A stretch of 18,560 nucleotides of DNA from NCBI GenBank assembly GCA_027018975.1, contig JALUXN010000070.1, positions 1 through 18,560 on the forward strand, written 5' to 3'. The notes beneath the pieces are model-generated. The model worked only from the letters and a program-made list of their open reading frames with translations. It was not told where the DNA came from and did no database searches. The position numbers and the translations under genes are program-made. Position 1 is the first letter of the stretch, and the number at the start of each line of letters is the position of its first letter. Below, piece after piece: positions 7,437 to 14,451 of this stretch. This DNA comes from Mariprofundaceae bacterium. GTDB lineage: Bacteria > Pseudomonadota > Zetaproteobacteria > Mariprofundales > Mariprofundaceae.

Positions 7437-7452
7437 GGCCGGGAAACCGGCC
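7437..7452 (+). other. GNRA-capped RNA hairpin between infA and rpmJ
   Basis: GGCCGG, loop GAAA, CCGGCC forms a perfect six-base-pair stem closed by a GNRA-type tetraloop. It lies 14 bases after the infA stop. No T-run follows, so it does not look like an intrinsic terminator. The rpmJ ribosome-binding site (GAGGAGG) starts eight bases later. It may stabilise the 3' end of an upstream processed mRNA or tune rpmJ expression; function is inference. Confidence 0.6.
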
Positions 7453-7474
7453 AGGTTAGTGAGGAGGTGCAGGC

Positions 7475-7588
7475 GTGAAAGTCCGTGCATCAGTAAAGAA
7501 AATGTGTAACAAATGTCGCGTCATCCGCCGCAAGGGTGTGGTGCGCATTATTTGTGAAAACCCGCGTCACAAGCAGCGGCAGGGTTAA
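7475..7588 (+). CDS. rpmJ: 50S ribosomal protein L36 (bL36), zinc-binding type
   Basis: L36 is the smallest 50S protein, bridging 23S rRNA helices near the L7/L12 stalk base. This 37-codon gene starts with GTG at 7475 after a very strong GAGGAGG (7461-7467). It reads MKVRASVKKMCNKCRV, then IRRKGVVRIICENPRHKQRQG, matching the family over its whole length. The zinc ligands C11, C14, C27 and H32 are all present, so it is the C+ form. Its stop merges with TAAGGAGG, the ribosome-binding site of rpsM. The position after infA rather than directly after secY is typical of many non-gamma lineages. Confidence 0.96.
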   Translation: MKVRASVKKMCNKCRVIRRKGVVRIICENPRHKQRQG

Positions 7589-7599
7589 GGAGGCGAGAA

Positions 7600-7968
7600 G
7601 TGGCTCGTATTGCCGGTGTAAATATTCCGACTCAGAAGCGCGTGGAAGTGGCGCTGACCTATATCTATGGGATTGGCGCAAGTAGCTCGAAAAAGATTCT
7701 GGCCAGCGCCGGAGTGAGTGAAGATACCCGCGTCAAGGATCTGACCGACGACGAGGTGGCCAAGATCCGCAGCGTGATCGACAGCGATTTCAATGTCGAA
7801 GGTGATCTGCGTCGTGAAGTGACTATGAACATCAAGCGTTTGACCGATCTCGGCTGCTACCGTGGTCTGCGTCACCGCAAAGGGCTGCCGGTTCGCGGTC
7901 AGCGCAGTAAAACCAATGCTCGCACACGTAAAGGTCCGCGCCGTACCGTTGCGGGCAAGAAGAAGTAA
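7600..7968 (+). CDS. rpsM: 30S ribosomal protein S13 (uS13)
   Basis: S13 is in the 30S head, forms intersubunit bridges B1a/B1b and contacts P-site tRNA through its C-terminal tail. The 122-residue product starts at a GTG (7600) after TAAGGAGG (7586-7593). It shows ARIAGVNIPTQKRVEVALTY, YGIGASSSKKIL, and the rRNA/tRNA-binding end CYRGLRHRKGLPVRGQRSK, then TNARTRKGPRRTV with a lysine tail. It begins the alpha-operon block (rpsM-rpsK-rpsD-rpoA-rplQ). GTG start codons occur in both rpmJ and rpsM here. Confidence 0.97.
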   Translation: MARIAGVNIPTQKRVEVALTYIYGIGASSSKKILASAGVSEDTRVKDLTDDEVAKIRSVIDSDFNVEGDLRREVTMNIKRLTDLGCYRGLRHRKGLPVRGQRSKTNARTRKGPRRTVAGKKK

Positions 7969-7981
7969 CAGGGGTTAATCG

Positions 7982-8377
7982 ATGGCTGCACCAAGAAAAT
8001 CTGCCGGTGGTAAGAAGCGCGCGCGCAAGAATATTGCTAACGCCGTGGCTCACATCAAGGCAAGCTTTAACAACACAATCATTACCTTCACCGACGAGGC
8101 GGGCAATGCGATCTGCTGGGCAACCAGTGGCGGCGCCGGCTTCCGTGGTTCACGCAAGAGCACACCTTTTGCTGCCCAGGTTGCAGCCGAGGATTGCGCT
8201 CGCAAGGCGATGGATCACGGCGTGAAAAACTGCGCTGTGCTGGTGCGCGGCCCCGGTAGTGGCCGTGAGTCGGCGCTGCGTGCGATTGCCGCAGTCGGCA
8301 TCAATGTGACATCGATCCGCGATGTGACCCCCATTCCACATAATGGATGCCGCCCACCGAAGCGGCGCCGCGTTTAG
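7982..8377 (+). CDS. rpsK: 30S ribosomal protein S11 (uS11)
   Basis: S11 lies on the 30S platform near the E site and the mRNA exit. The 131-residue product has a basic N-terminus (GGKKRARKNIANAVAHIKAS), FNNTIITFTDEAGNAICWATSGGAGFRGSRKSTPFAAQ across the body, VRGPGSGRESALRA, and ends DVTPIPHNGCRPPKRRRV. The Asn-Gly within IPHNG corresponds to the site that forms isoaspartate in E. coli S11 (established for that protein, not shown here). The stop TAG is fused with the rpsD Shine-Dalgarno (TAGGAG, 8375-8380). Confidence 0.97.
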   Translation: MAAPRKSAGGKKRARKNIANAVAHIKASFNNTIITFTDEAGNAICWATSGGAGFRGSRKSTPFAAQVAAEDCARKAMDHGVKNCAVLVRGPGSGRESALRAIAAVGINVTSIRDVTPIPHNGCRPPKRRRV

Positions 8378-8388
8378 GAGTTTCAATC

Positions 8389-9018
8389 ATGGCACGTTAT
8401 CTGGAAGCCAAATGTCGTCTTTGCCGACGTGAGGGTGAGAAATTATATTTGAAGGGTGGCAAATGCTACTCGGACAAATGTCCGATTGAGCGTCGCCCCT
8501 ACGCACCGGGCATGCATGGCCAGAACCGTCGCACGAAGGTGTCTGACTATGGTCTGCAGCTGCGAGAGAAGCAGAAGGTCAAACGTATCTACGGCCTGCA
8601 GGAGAAGCAGTTCCGCAGCTACTTCAAAGAGGCCGACCGTATGCAGGGCGTGACCGGTTTGAACCTGTTACAGCTGATCGAGTCCCGTCTCGACAATGTC
8701 GTTTACCGCATGGGTCTGGCCAGCTCCCGTACTGAGGCGCGCCAGCTGGTTCGCCATAAACTGGTCAAGGTGGATGGCCGTATCGCCAACATCCCGTCGA
8801 TGAATGTGCGTGTCGGCGCACGCTTGGAGCTGGTCGATGGTGCCAAAGAGCATCTGCGTGTTGCAGCAGCCGCAGAGGCGGCGGGCAGCCGTGGTACAGC
8901 CGAGTGGATGGATGTGGATCTGCAGAATCGTCAGGGCACATTCCGTGAGCTGCCGGTTCGTGATCAGCTGGATCCGGGTATCCGCGAACAGCTCATCGTC
9001 GAGCTCTATTCTAAGTAA
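8389..9018 (+). CDS. rpsD: 30S ribosomal protein S4 (uS4), zinc-binding type
   Basis: S4 is a primary 16S rRNA binder that nucleates 30S body assembly and, in E. coli, represses the alpha operon. From ATG 8389 the product is 209 residues, the usual length. The frame is open back to 8347, but those codons lie in rpsK and are not S4-like. The N-terminus carries C9/C12 and C26/C31, the zinc-knuckle (C+) form. The S4 domain follows near residues 98-165 (RLDNVVYRMGLASSRTEARQ, then LVRHKLVKVDGRIANIPS). The C-terminal RELPVRDQLDPGIREQLIVELYSK is canonical. Confidence 0.97.
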   Translation: MARYLEAKCRLCRREGEKLYLKGGKCYSDKCPIERRPYAPGMHGQNRRTKVSDYGLQLREKQKVKRIYGLQEKQFRSYFKEADRMQGVTGLNLLQLIESRLDNVVYRMGLASSRTEARQLVRHKLVKVDGRIANIPSMNVRVGARLELVDGAKEHLRVAAAAEAAGSRGTAEWMDVDLQNRQGTFRELPVRDQLDPGIREQLIVELYSK

Positions 9019-9036
9019 CAGACAGAGGATCATTCC

Positions 9037-10017
9037 ATGCAGTTGATTAATCCACGCAATATCAGTGTTGAAGAGAAGATTCCGGGTCGTCTGGCGAAGA
9101 TTACCTTCGAGCCGCTGGAGCGCGGTTACGGCACGACCATCGGCAACAGCCTGCGCCGCATGCTGCTCTCATCACTGCCGGGTGCTGCTGTGACCTCCGT
9201 GATCTTCGACGGCGTTGCCCACGAGTACGACACCATCAAGGGTGTGCGTGAAGATGTGATGGATATGATCCTCACACTCAAAGAGCTCGATGTTCGCATG
9301 GAAGGCGATGAGCCGGCCACGATCTCCATCGATGTGCAGGGGCCGGCAGTGGTCACCGCTGGCGATATTCAGTGTCCAGCCGGTGTGATGGTGCTCAACC
9401 CTGAGCTTGTCATTGCCCATATCAATGATGATGGTGTGCTGAAAGTTGAGGCAACCCTAGAGAAAGGCCGCGGTTACAATGCAGCCAACGAGCGTGACGC
9501 GGAAGATCGTCCGGTCGGTTCGTTGTTGGTGGATGCGTCGCACTCTCCGATCCGCCGCGTGGCCACCCGTGTTGAAGGCGCCCGTGTTGGTCAACGTACT
9601 GACTACGATAAGCTGATCATGGAAGTGGAGACCAATGGTGCGATCACCCCGGAAGAGGCGATCAACGAAGCGGCCAAGATCATCGAGCAGCAGCTGGCTG
9701 TGTTTGTCGATTTCAACGCGGTCGTTGAGCACGTTGAGGAAGATCAGGATGACAACAGCTTGGAAGAGTTGCTGGTTCAGCCGATCGAAAACCTCGATCT
9801 CTCTGTGCGTTCGATGAACTGCCTGAAGTCGGATGACGTATTCCGCATTGGCGATCTGGTACAACGGAGTGAGCAGGAGATGCTGCGCACACCGAACTTT
9901 GGTCGTAAATCACTGAATGAAATTAAAGAAGTCTTGGACAACATGGGCTTGGAGCTGGGTATGGATCTGCCCAACTGGCCGCCGCAGGAAGATGCTGCGG
10001 AAGCGTTGGACGAGTAA
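9037..10017 (+). CDS. rpoA: DNA-directed RNA polymerase subunit alpha
   Basis: The alpha dimer nucleates RNA polymerase assembly, and its C-terminal domain contacts UP elements and activators. The 326-residue product has the N-terminal assembly domain (RLAKITFEPLERGYGTTIGN and SLRRMLLSSLPGAAVTSV near residues 15-55), a flexible acidic linker near residues 230-245, and the C-terminal domain with DLSVRSMNCLKSDDVFRIGD. The DNA-contacting Arg of VRSMNCL is retained, followed by the helix-hairpin-helix part LRTPNFGRKSLNEIKEVL. AGAGG precedes the ATG. Its stop merges with the rplQ ribosome-binding site (TAAAGAGG, 10015-10022). Confidence 0.97.
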   Translation: MQLINPRNISVEEKIPGRLAKITFEPLERGYGTTIGNSLRRMLLSSLPGAAVTSVIFDGVAHEYDTIKGVREDVMDMILTLKELDVRMEGDEPATISIDVQGPAVVTAGDIQCPAGVMVLNPELVIAHINDDGVLKVEATLEKGRGYNAANERDAEDRPVGSLLVDASHSPIRRVATRVEGARVGQRTDYDKLIMEVETNGAITPEEAINEAAKIIEQQLAVFVDFNAVVEHVEEDQDDNSLEELLVQPIENLDLSVRSMNCLKSDDVFRIGDLVQRSEQEMLRTPNFGRKSLNEIKEVLDNMGLELGMDLPNWPPQEDAAEALDE

Positions 10018-10030
10018 AGAGGATAGATAG

Positions 10031-10417
10031 ATGAGACATCGTAAACATCGTGGTTCCCTCGGACTGGTTAGCGGTCACCGCCGCGCGTTGATGGCCAACT
10101 TGGCAGCAGCGCTGCTCACTCATGGCCGCATCGAAACAACTGAAGCGAAGGCACGTGCGCTGCGCCCCTACGTCGAGAAGCTGATTACCTTGGCCAAACG
10201 CGGTGATCTGCATGCCCGCCGTCAGGCACTGGCGAAACTGCGCCACCGTCCGATCGTGGATCGTCTCTTTGGCGACGTGGCTGCAGCATGTGCCGATCGT
10301 GCTGGCGGCTATACCCGTATCATCAAAGCTGGCTTCCGTGCCGGTGATGCCGCGCCGATGGCGATCATTGAGTTGACTGACGAAGTGGCTGCCGCGGATC
10401 TCGAAGAGGCTGCATAG
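10031..10417 (+). CDS. rplQ: 50S ribosomal protein L17 (bL17)
   Basis: L17 lies at the exit-tunnel rim of the 50S subunit and is specific to bacteria. The 128-residue product opens MRHRKHRGSLGLVSGHRRAL, continues MANLAAALLTHGRIETTEAK and ARALRPYVEKLITLAKRGD, and ends GFRAGDAAPMAIIELTDE followed by a short acidic tail. Length is typical. It is the last gene of the long ribosomal cluster and is followed, after about 30 bases, by a hairpin terminator. The next gene is on the opposite strand. Confidence 0.97.
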   Translation: MRHRKHRGSLGLVSGHRRALMANLAAALLTHGRIETTEAKARALRPYVEKLITLAKRGDLHARRQALAKLRHRPIVDRLFGDVAAACADRAGGYTRIIKAGFRAGDAAPMAIIELTDEVAAADLEEAA

Positions 10418-10449
10418 GCGTCGCTGCTTAGCTATTGATTAGATGATAC

Positions 10450-10484
10450 AAAGCCTCCGCAATCGCGGAGCCTTTTGTGTTTTT
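10450..10484 (+). terminator. Intrinsic terminator after the ribosomal cluster
   Basis: CTCCGC, loop AATC, GCGGAG forms a six-base-pair core. It extends past one C-C mismatch by four more pairs (AAAG with CTTT). TTTTGTGTTTTT follows on the plus strand. It ends rplQ transcription. On the minus strand the same hairpin is followed only by TTTGT, so it may act weakly for the convergent exonuclease gene, whose stop codon (10483-10485) touches the T-run. Confidence 0.8.
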
Positions 10485-11298
10485 AACCGTCGATTGCACG
10501 CCATGCATTGAGATATTCACCCAGATGGGGGCGGTTCTCCGCTTCGTTTTCCAGATAGTTGCGGATGCCGAGCAGGGTGCGCTGGTAGCTGTTGTCGCTG
10601 ATGGCACCGGAGAAGTGTTGGTGCTGGAGGAAGATGAGCATGGTGGTGAGCACATCGGTTTCACAGTAGTTGCGGATCGCTTCGATCTCACCGTTTTCAA
10701 ACATGTCGCGCACATTGTCGCCAGCGGTCTCCAGTTTGCCCGGTACGCCGAAGACTGCGGCGACCTCATCCATTGAGCAGCGCGCGGAGGCGCCGAAGTC
10801 GGAGAGTACCTCCAGCAGGTCGCAGTGGTAGGTGGGGTTGTAGCGGCTGTCGTAGTTGGTCCATTTATCGCCCTGTGTGAACCAGCGCGGGCAGGCGATG
10901 CCATGCGCCATGGCACGGTATTTGAGCACCGGCACATCAAAGCCGCGCCCGTTGAAGCTGACCAATTGCGGCGCGCGGCTCTCGATGAGCTGGAAGAAGG
11001 CGGCGACGAGCTCCTGTTCACAGCTTTCGGCGTTGCCGCCGGTGGCCAGTTGGCGGATCACCAGTTCGCTGCCCGTCTCCCCCGGCTCACGGATCAAATG
11101 CCCGTAAGAGATCGCCACGACCTGATGAAAGGGTTGGCGGGGGAAGTCGTTGCGCCCGTCTGTTTTCTCCAAGAAGTAGGCCGAGAGGCCATCGCGCGCC
11201 TCCGTGTCGCTGAGATCCGGTTTGCGCAGCACCCGCCGCGCCGCATCCGCATCGACCACCGTCTCAATGTCAAACACAATCACATCACGCCGCATCAT
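10483..11298 (-). CDS. Predicted 3'-5' exonuclease, PolB-like DEDD family
   Basis: The product resembles the family of predicted 3'-5' exonucleases related to the proofreading domain of DNA polymerase B (the DNA_pol_B_exo2 type). From ATG 11298 it is 271 residues. The acidic metal-binding pattern is visible: exo I FDIET with D10 and E12, exo II LVSFNGRGFDVPVL with N116 and D121, and exo III YCETD with Y211 and D215; D160 in HCDLLEVL is another conserved acidic site. GGAGGAGG (11301-11308) supports ATG 11298 or 11295 better than the upstream in-frame ATG at 11310. It overlaps the murJ end by 14 bases, so the two are probably co-transcribed. Exact cellular role is unknown; DNA or RNA processing is inference. 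Confidence 0.85.
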   Translation of the reverse strand: MMRRDVIVFDIETVVDADAARRVLRKPDLSDTEARDGLSAYFLEKTDGRNDFPRQPFHQVVAISYGHLIREPGETGSELVIRQLATGGNAESCEQELVAAFFQLIESRAPQLVSFNGRGFDVPVLKYRAMAHGIACPRWFTQGDKWTNYDSRYNPTYHCDLLEVLSDFGASARCSMDEVAAVFGVPGKLETAGDNVRDMFENGEIEAIRNYCETDVLTTMLIFLQHQHFSGAISDNSYQRTLLGIRNYLENEAENRPHLGEYLNAWRAIDG

Positions 11299-12859
11299 CG
11301 CCTCCTCCATGTTCTTTTCTACGCAGATATTGCATTAGCCACGCCCGTTCACCGAGCAGGATGGCCGAGCCGAAATAGATGACGCCGGCGCCGGCGATGC
11401 AGAGCGTGATCCACGCCCCCTGTATCCATCCGCCACTGGGAAATACCCAGCCGTAGGTGAAGCCTGCCAGATAGAGCAGCATCAGGATGGTGGCGAGCAT
11501 GGCCGTGCCGATCCGTTTGATGATCTGGGCGGTGATCAGGCTGCCGTAGGTGCGGCTTAGGCGTGCGTAGAGCATCAGCGCATTGATCCACGCCGCCAGC
11601 GAGGTGGCCATGGCCAACCCGATATAGCTCCAGAACTGCATCAGGATCACCGCCAGCACGATGTTGACGACGACGCTGATGGCCGCATAGCGCATCGGCG
11701 CTTTAGCATCTTTTTTGGCGTAGCAGGCGGCGGCGAACAACTTGACCCAGCAGAAGGCGAGCAGGCCGATGGTGTAGGCACGCAGGGTGTCGGCAGTAGC
11801 GAGGGTGTCGGCGTGGGTGAAAGCGCCGCGCTCAAAGAGGGTGGCGATGATCGGATCGGCCAGAAAACAGGCGCCGGCGGCCGACGGCAGGGTGATCCAG
11901 GTGAGCCAGGCGATGCCGGCACGCAGATCATCGGCAGCGGCGGTCTCATTCTGCCTAGCCAAGTGTGTGGAGAGGGTGGGCAGCAGGGCGGTGCTCATGG
12001 CGATGCCGAAGAGCGCCAGTGGCAGCTGCACGATGCGATCGGCGTAGTAGAGATAGGAGACGGCGCCCGGCTCGAGCAGGGTGGCGAGGATGGTGCCGAC
12101 GAGGATGTTGATCTGTACGGCGGCGATGGCCAGTAGTGCCGGCCAGAAGAGGGAGAGGGTTTCGCGGATGGCTGGTTGGTTGAAGCGGAAACTGATCGCG
12201 GGCAGCCAGCCGATCCGTTTGAGGGCAGGGAGTTGCACCGCCAGCTGTAATAGGCCGCCAAGCAGTACGCCGATGGTCAATGCCATGGCGGGGTTGTCGA
12301 AGAGGGGGGCTAGGCCGATGGCGGCGAGGATGATGGCGACATTGAGCAGGGCGGGGCTGGCGGCGGGGACGGCGAAATGTTTGTAGGTGTTCAGCACCGC
12401 CCAGGCGAGCGCGGCCAGTGAGATCATGGCCAGATAGGGGAACATCCAGCGCGCCAGTGTCAGCGACATCGCCCATCGGTCAGGATCGTCAGCGAAACCG
12501 GGGGCGAAGAGGTAGAGCAGCCACGGCATGAAGAGCACACCGGCGACGGTGAAGAGGGTGAGCGCGATCAGCAGCAGTGTGGCCAGCGCGTTGAGGAATT
12601 GATGCGCGTGCGCCTCGCCCTGTTGGCGCTGTTCGGAGAGGACGGGGACGAGGGCGACGGTGAGCGTGCCCTCGGCGAACATGCGGCGGAAGAAGTTGGG
12701 CAGCTTGAAGGCGACAAAAAAGGCGTCGGCCAGCGGCCCGGCACCGAGCAGGCGGGCGATGAAGATGTCGCGCACGAAGCCCAGAATACGCGAGAGCATC
12801 GTCCAGCCGCCCACTTTGGAGGCCGCTTTCAGGAGTTTATGGGTGGAGCTGGTGGTCAT
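11285..12859 (-). CDS. murJ: Lipid II flippase MurJ (MviN family)
   Basis: MurJ moves the peptidoglycan precursor lipid II from the inner to the outer face of the cytoplasmic membrane. The 524-residue product has about 14 hydrophobic helices and the family N-terminus: TMLSRILGFVRDIFIARLLG, then LADAFFVAFKLPNFFRRMFA and EG. This includes the Arg and Asp residues shown in E. coli to be essential in the central cavity. YYADRIVQLPLALFGIAM near residue 265-285 carries the later conserved Arg. I see no clear Shine-Dalgarno before ATG 12859, so translation may be weak or the start leaderless. It is divergent from rpsU and overlaps the exonuclease gene downstream. Confidence 0.95.
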   Translation of the reverse strand: MTTSSTHKLLKAASKVGGWTMLSRILGFVRDIFIARLLGAGPLADAFFVAFKLPNFFRRMFAEGTLTVALVPVLSEQRQQGEAHAHQFLNALATLLLIALTLFTVAGVLFMPWLLYLFAPGFADDPDRWAMSLTLARWMFPYLAMISLAALAWAVLNTYKHFAVPAASPALLNVAIILAAIGLAPLFDNPAMALTIGVLLGGLLQLAVQLPALKRIGWLPAISFRFNQPAIRETLSLFWPALLAIAAVQINILVGTILATLLEPGAVSYLYYADRIVQLPLALFGIAMSTALLPTLSTHLARQNETAAADDLRAGIAWLTWITLPSAAGACFLADPIIATLFERGAFTHADTLATADTLRAYTIGLLAFCWVKLFAAACYAKKDAKAPMRYAAISVVVNIVLAVILMQFWSYIGLAMATSLAAWINALMLYARLSRTYGSLITAQIIKRIGTAMLATILMLLYLAGFTYGWVFPSGGWIQGAWITLCIAGAGVIYFGSAILLGERAWLMQYLRRKEHGGGDDAA

Positions 12860-12894
12860 TCAGTGGCGTGCGGCGCTGTGGATCGACAGGTTGT

Positions 12895-12922
12895 TTGACT
12901 TGTCTCTGATGATCGCCATAAT
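12895..12922 (+). promoter_or_regulatory. Sigma-70-type promoter of rpsU
   Basis: TTGACT (12895-12900) and CATAAT (12917-12922) are separated by 16 bases; each hexamer matches the consensus at five of six positions. A GC-only discriminator, CCGCCGCC, follows directly, a feature typical of stringently controlled rRNA and ribosomal-protein promoters. Transcription would start near 12930, leaving a leader of about 95 bases before rpsU. The opposite strand of this gap must also hold the murJ promoter, which I could not place. Confidence 0.7.
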
Positions 12923-13024
12923 CCGCCGCCCTTTTTCTGCTGTTGCAGGATGGTCGCGAGACTAGCGCTGTGGCGTGGAAAGGGCGAGTTTATTGGCGAT
13001 GGGCCAAAGGTGGTGATGTTTAAT

Positions 13025-13240
13025 ATGCCAGGTATCAGAGTGAATCCTGAAGAGCCGTTTGAGATTGCGCTGAAGCGTTTCCGCAAGCAGGTGGAGAAGG
13101 GCGGTGTGATTTCCGAGTGCCGTCGTCGTGAAGCCTACGAGAAGCCTTCGATTGCCAAGAAGCGCAAAGAGGCCGCTGCGCGTAAGCGTTTGATGAAGCG
13201 TCTGCGCCGCGTTCGTATGCGCGAGAACCGCGACTACTAA
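13025..13240 (+). CDS. rpsU: 30S ribosomal protein S21 (bS21)
   Basis: S21 binds the 30S platform next to the anti-Shine-Dalgarno end of 16S rRNA and favours initiation on natural mRNAs. From ATG 13025 the product is 71 residues, the family length. It opens MPGIRVNPEEPFEIALKRF, then GGVISECRRREAYEKPS, KKRKEAAARKRLMKRLRR and the end RMRENRDY. In-frame ATGs exist at 13016 and 12950. The first would add only three residues and sits nearer AAAGG (13006-13010), so it is a real alternative. The second adds 25 residues with no family support. The gene stands alone with its own promoter and terminator, without the dnaG-rpoD neighbours seen in many Gammaproteobacteria. Confidence 0.96.
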   Translation: MPGIRVNPEEPFEIALKRFRKQVEKGGVISECRRREAYEKPSIAKKRKEAAARKRLMKRLRRVRMRENRDY

Positions 13241-13264
13241 GCCCAACGCGTGCTTCAACCATGA

Positions 13265-13299
13265 CGATGCCGAGCCTTTAGTGCTCGGCATCGTTTTTT
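13265..13299 (+). terminator. Intrinsic terminator of rpsU
   Basis: CGATGCCGAGC (13265-13275) pairs perfectly with GCTCGGCATCG (13283-13293) across a seven-base loop, giving 11 pairs (12 with the flanking A-T), followed by TTTTTT (13294-13299). It lies 24 bases after the rpsU stop and 26 bases before the end of the convergent mrp gene. The minus strand has no T-run after the stem, so termination should be one-directional. Confidence 0.92.
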
Positions 13300-13324
13300 A
13301 TGCAATGTTCATCTTGCCGTTAGC

Positions 13325-14419
13325 TTAAGCATTCGCCTGTACGATGGGGATTTCGATCTTGCGGCTGTTGGCGATGCTCACCTTGCGGGCAACGCTGCCG
13401 GCTAACTCCTGATAGATCGCAGCCTGTTCCGAGTCGGGGTTGGCGGCGACAATCGGTGTGCCCTGATCGGAATTTTCACGGATGCGGATGTCGAGCGGGA
13501 TATGTGCCAAGACCTCGGTGTTGTACTCCTCGCCAAGCCGTTGGGCGCCGCCCTCGGCGAAGATCGGGCTGGCCTCGCCGCAGTGCGGGCAGATGAACTG
13601 GCTCATGTTTTCGACAATACCGAGCGTCGGCGTGCGGGTTTGGCGGAACATTTCGATCCCTTTGCGGCAGTCGAGCAGGGCGATGTCCTGCGGGGTGGTG
13701 ACCATGACGCTGCCGGTGACCGGTACTTTTTGGGTGAGTGAAAGCTGTACATCGCCGGTGCCGGGCGGCATATCGACAAAGAGATAGTCGAGCTCGCCCC
13801 AGGCGACATCGGTGAGCAGCTGACCGAGCGCACTGGCGACCATCGGGCCGCGCCAGATCACCGCCTGTTTCTCCTCGATCAAGTTGCCCATGGAGATCAT
13901 TTTGACGCCGTAATTCTCCAGCGGGATGAGCTGATTGACCTCGGCATACATTTTCGGCTGTTCGCCGGCCAGCCCCATCAGGCGCGGCACCGAGGGGCCG
14001 TAGATGTCGGCATCGAGCAGGCCGACACGGGCGCCGGTCTGTGCCATGGCGATGGCGAGATTGACGGCGGTGGTCGATTTGCCGACGCCCCCCTTGCCGG
14101 AGGCGATAGCGATAATGTTGGCCACTCCGGGGATCGCTGTTTTTTGTTGCGCGCTGGTGGTCTTGGAGGTCATGGTCACATCCACGCTTTCCACGCCGGC
14201 GATGGCGCTTACTGCCGCTTCGGCTTTGCGGCGGAACTCCTCTTTGACCGGGCAGGCGGGGGTGGTCAGCTCGATGGTGAAGGCGACATGCCCGCCATCG
14301 ATGCTGACCGCCTTGACAAAGCCGAGGGTGACGATGTCTTTGTTGAAATCGGGGTCGATAATTGTGGAGAGCGCTTTGAGCACTGCATCTTCATTCAATC
14401 GGGTCGGTTCAGTCACCAT
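13325..14419 (-). CDS. apbC: Iron-sulfur cluster carrier ATPase, Mrp/ApbC/NBP35 family
   Basis: Mrp/ApbC proteins bind a bridging Fe-S cluster and hand it to apo-proteins in an ATP-dependent manner. The 364-residue product has an N-terminal MIP18-type (DUF59) domain, residues 10-85, with C56 in TTPACPVKEEF. The P-loop ATPase domain follows, with the deviant Walker A SGKGGVGKST at residues 107-116, LLDADIYGPSVPRLMG, and VDMPPGTGD. The cluster-binding CPHC pair is C277/C280. ATG 14419 has GGAGGT (minus strand, 14427-14432) at seven bases. It is transcribed alone, divergently from tsaE. An IscR-like palindrome overlies its putative -35 region, consistent with Fe-S responsive control (inference). 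Confidence 0.95.
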   Translation of the reverse strand: MVTEPTRLNEDAVLKALSTIIDPDFNKDIVTLGFVKAVSIDGGHVAFTIELTTPACPVKEEFRRKAEAAVSAIAGVESVDVTMTSKTTSAQQKTAIPGVANIIAIASGKGGVGKSTTAVNLAIAMAQTGARVGLLDADIYGPSVPRLMGLAGEQPKMYAEVNQLIPLENYGVKMISMGNLIEEKQAVIWRGPMVASALGQLLTDVAWGELDYLFVDMPPGTGDVQLSLTQKVPVTGSVMVTTPQDIALLDCRKGIEMFRQTRTPTLGIVENMSQFICPHCGEASPIFAEGGAQRLGEEYNTEVLAHIPLDIRIRENSDQGTPIVAANPDSEQAAIYQELAGSVARKVSIANSRKIEIPIVQANA

Positions 14420-14451
14420 AGGGGTACCTCCATCGGGCGGGGGATCGTCAT

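Noticed and set aside
12950..13024. N-terminal extension of S21 from ATG 12950
   Set aside because: The added 25 residues do not match the S21 family, which begins at MPxIxV; the region is better read as the rpsU leader.
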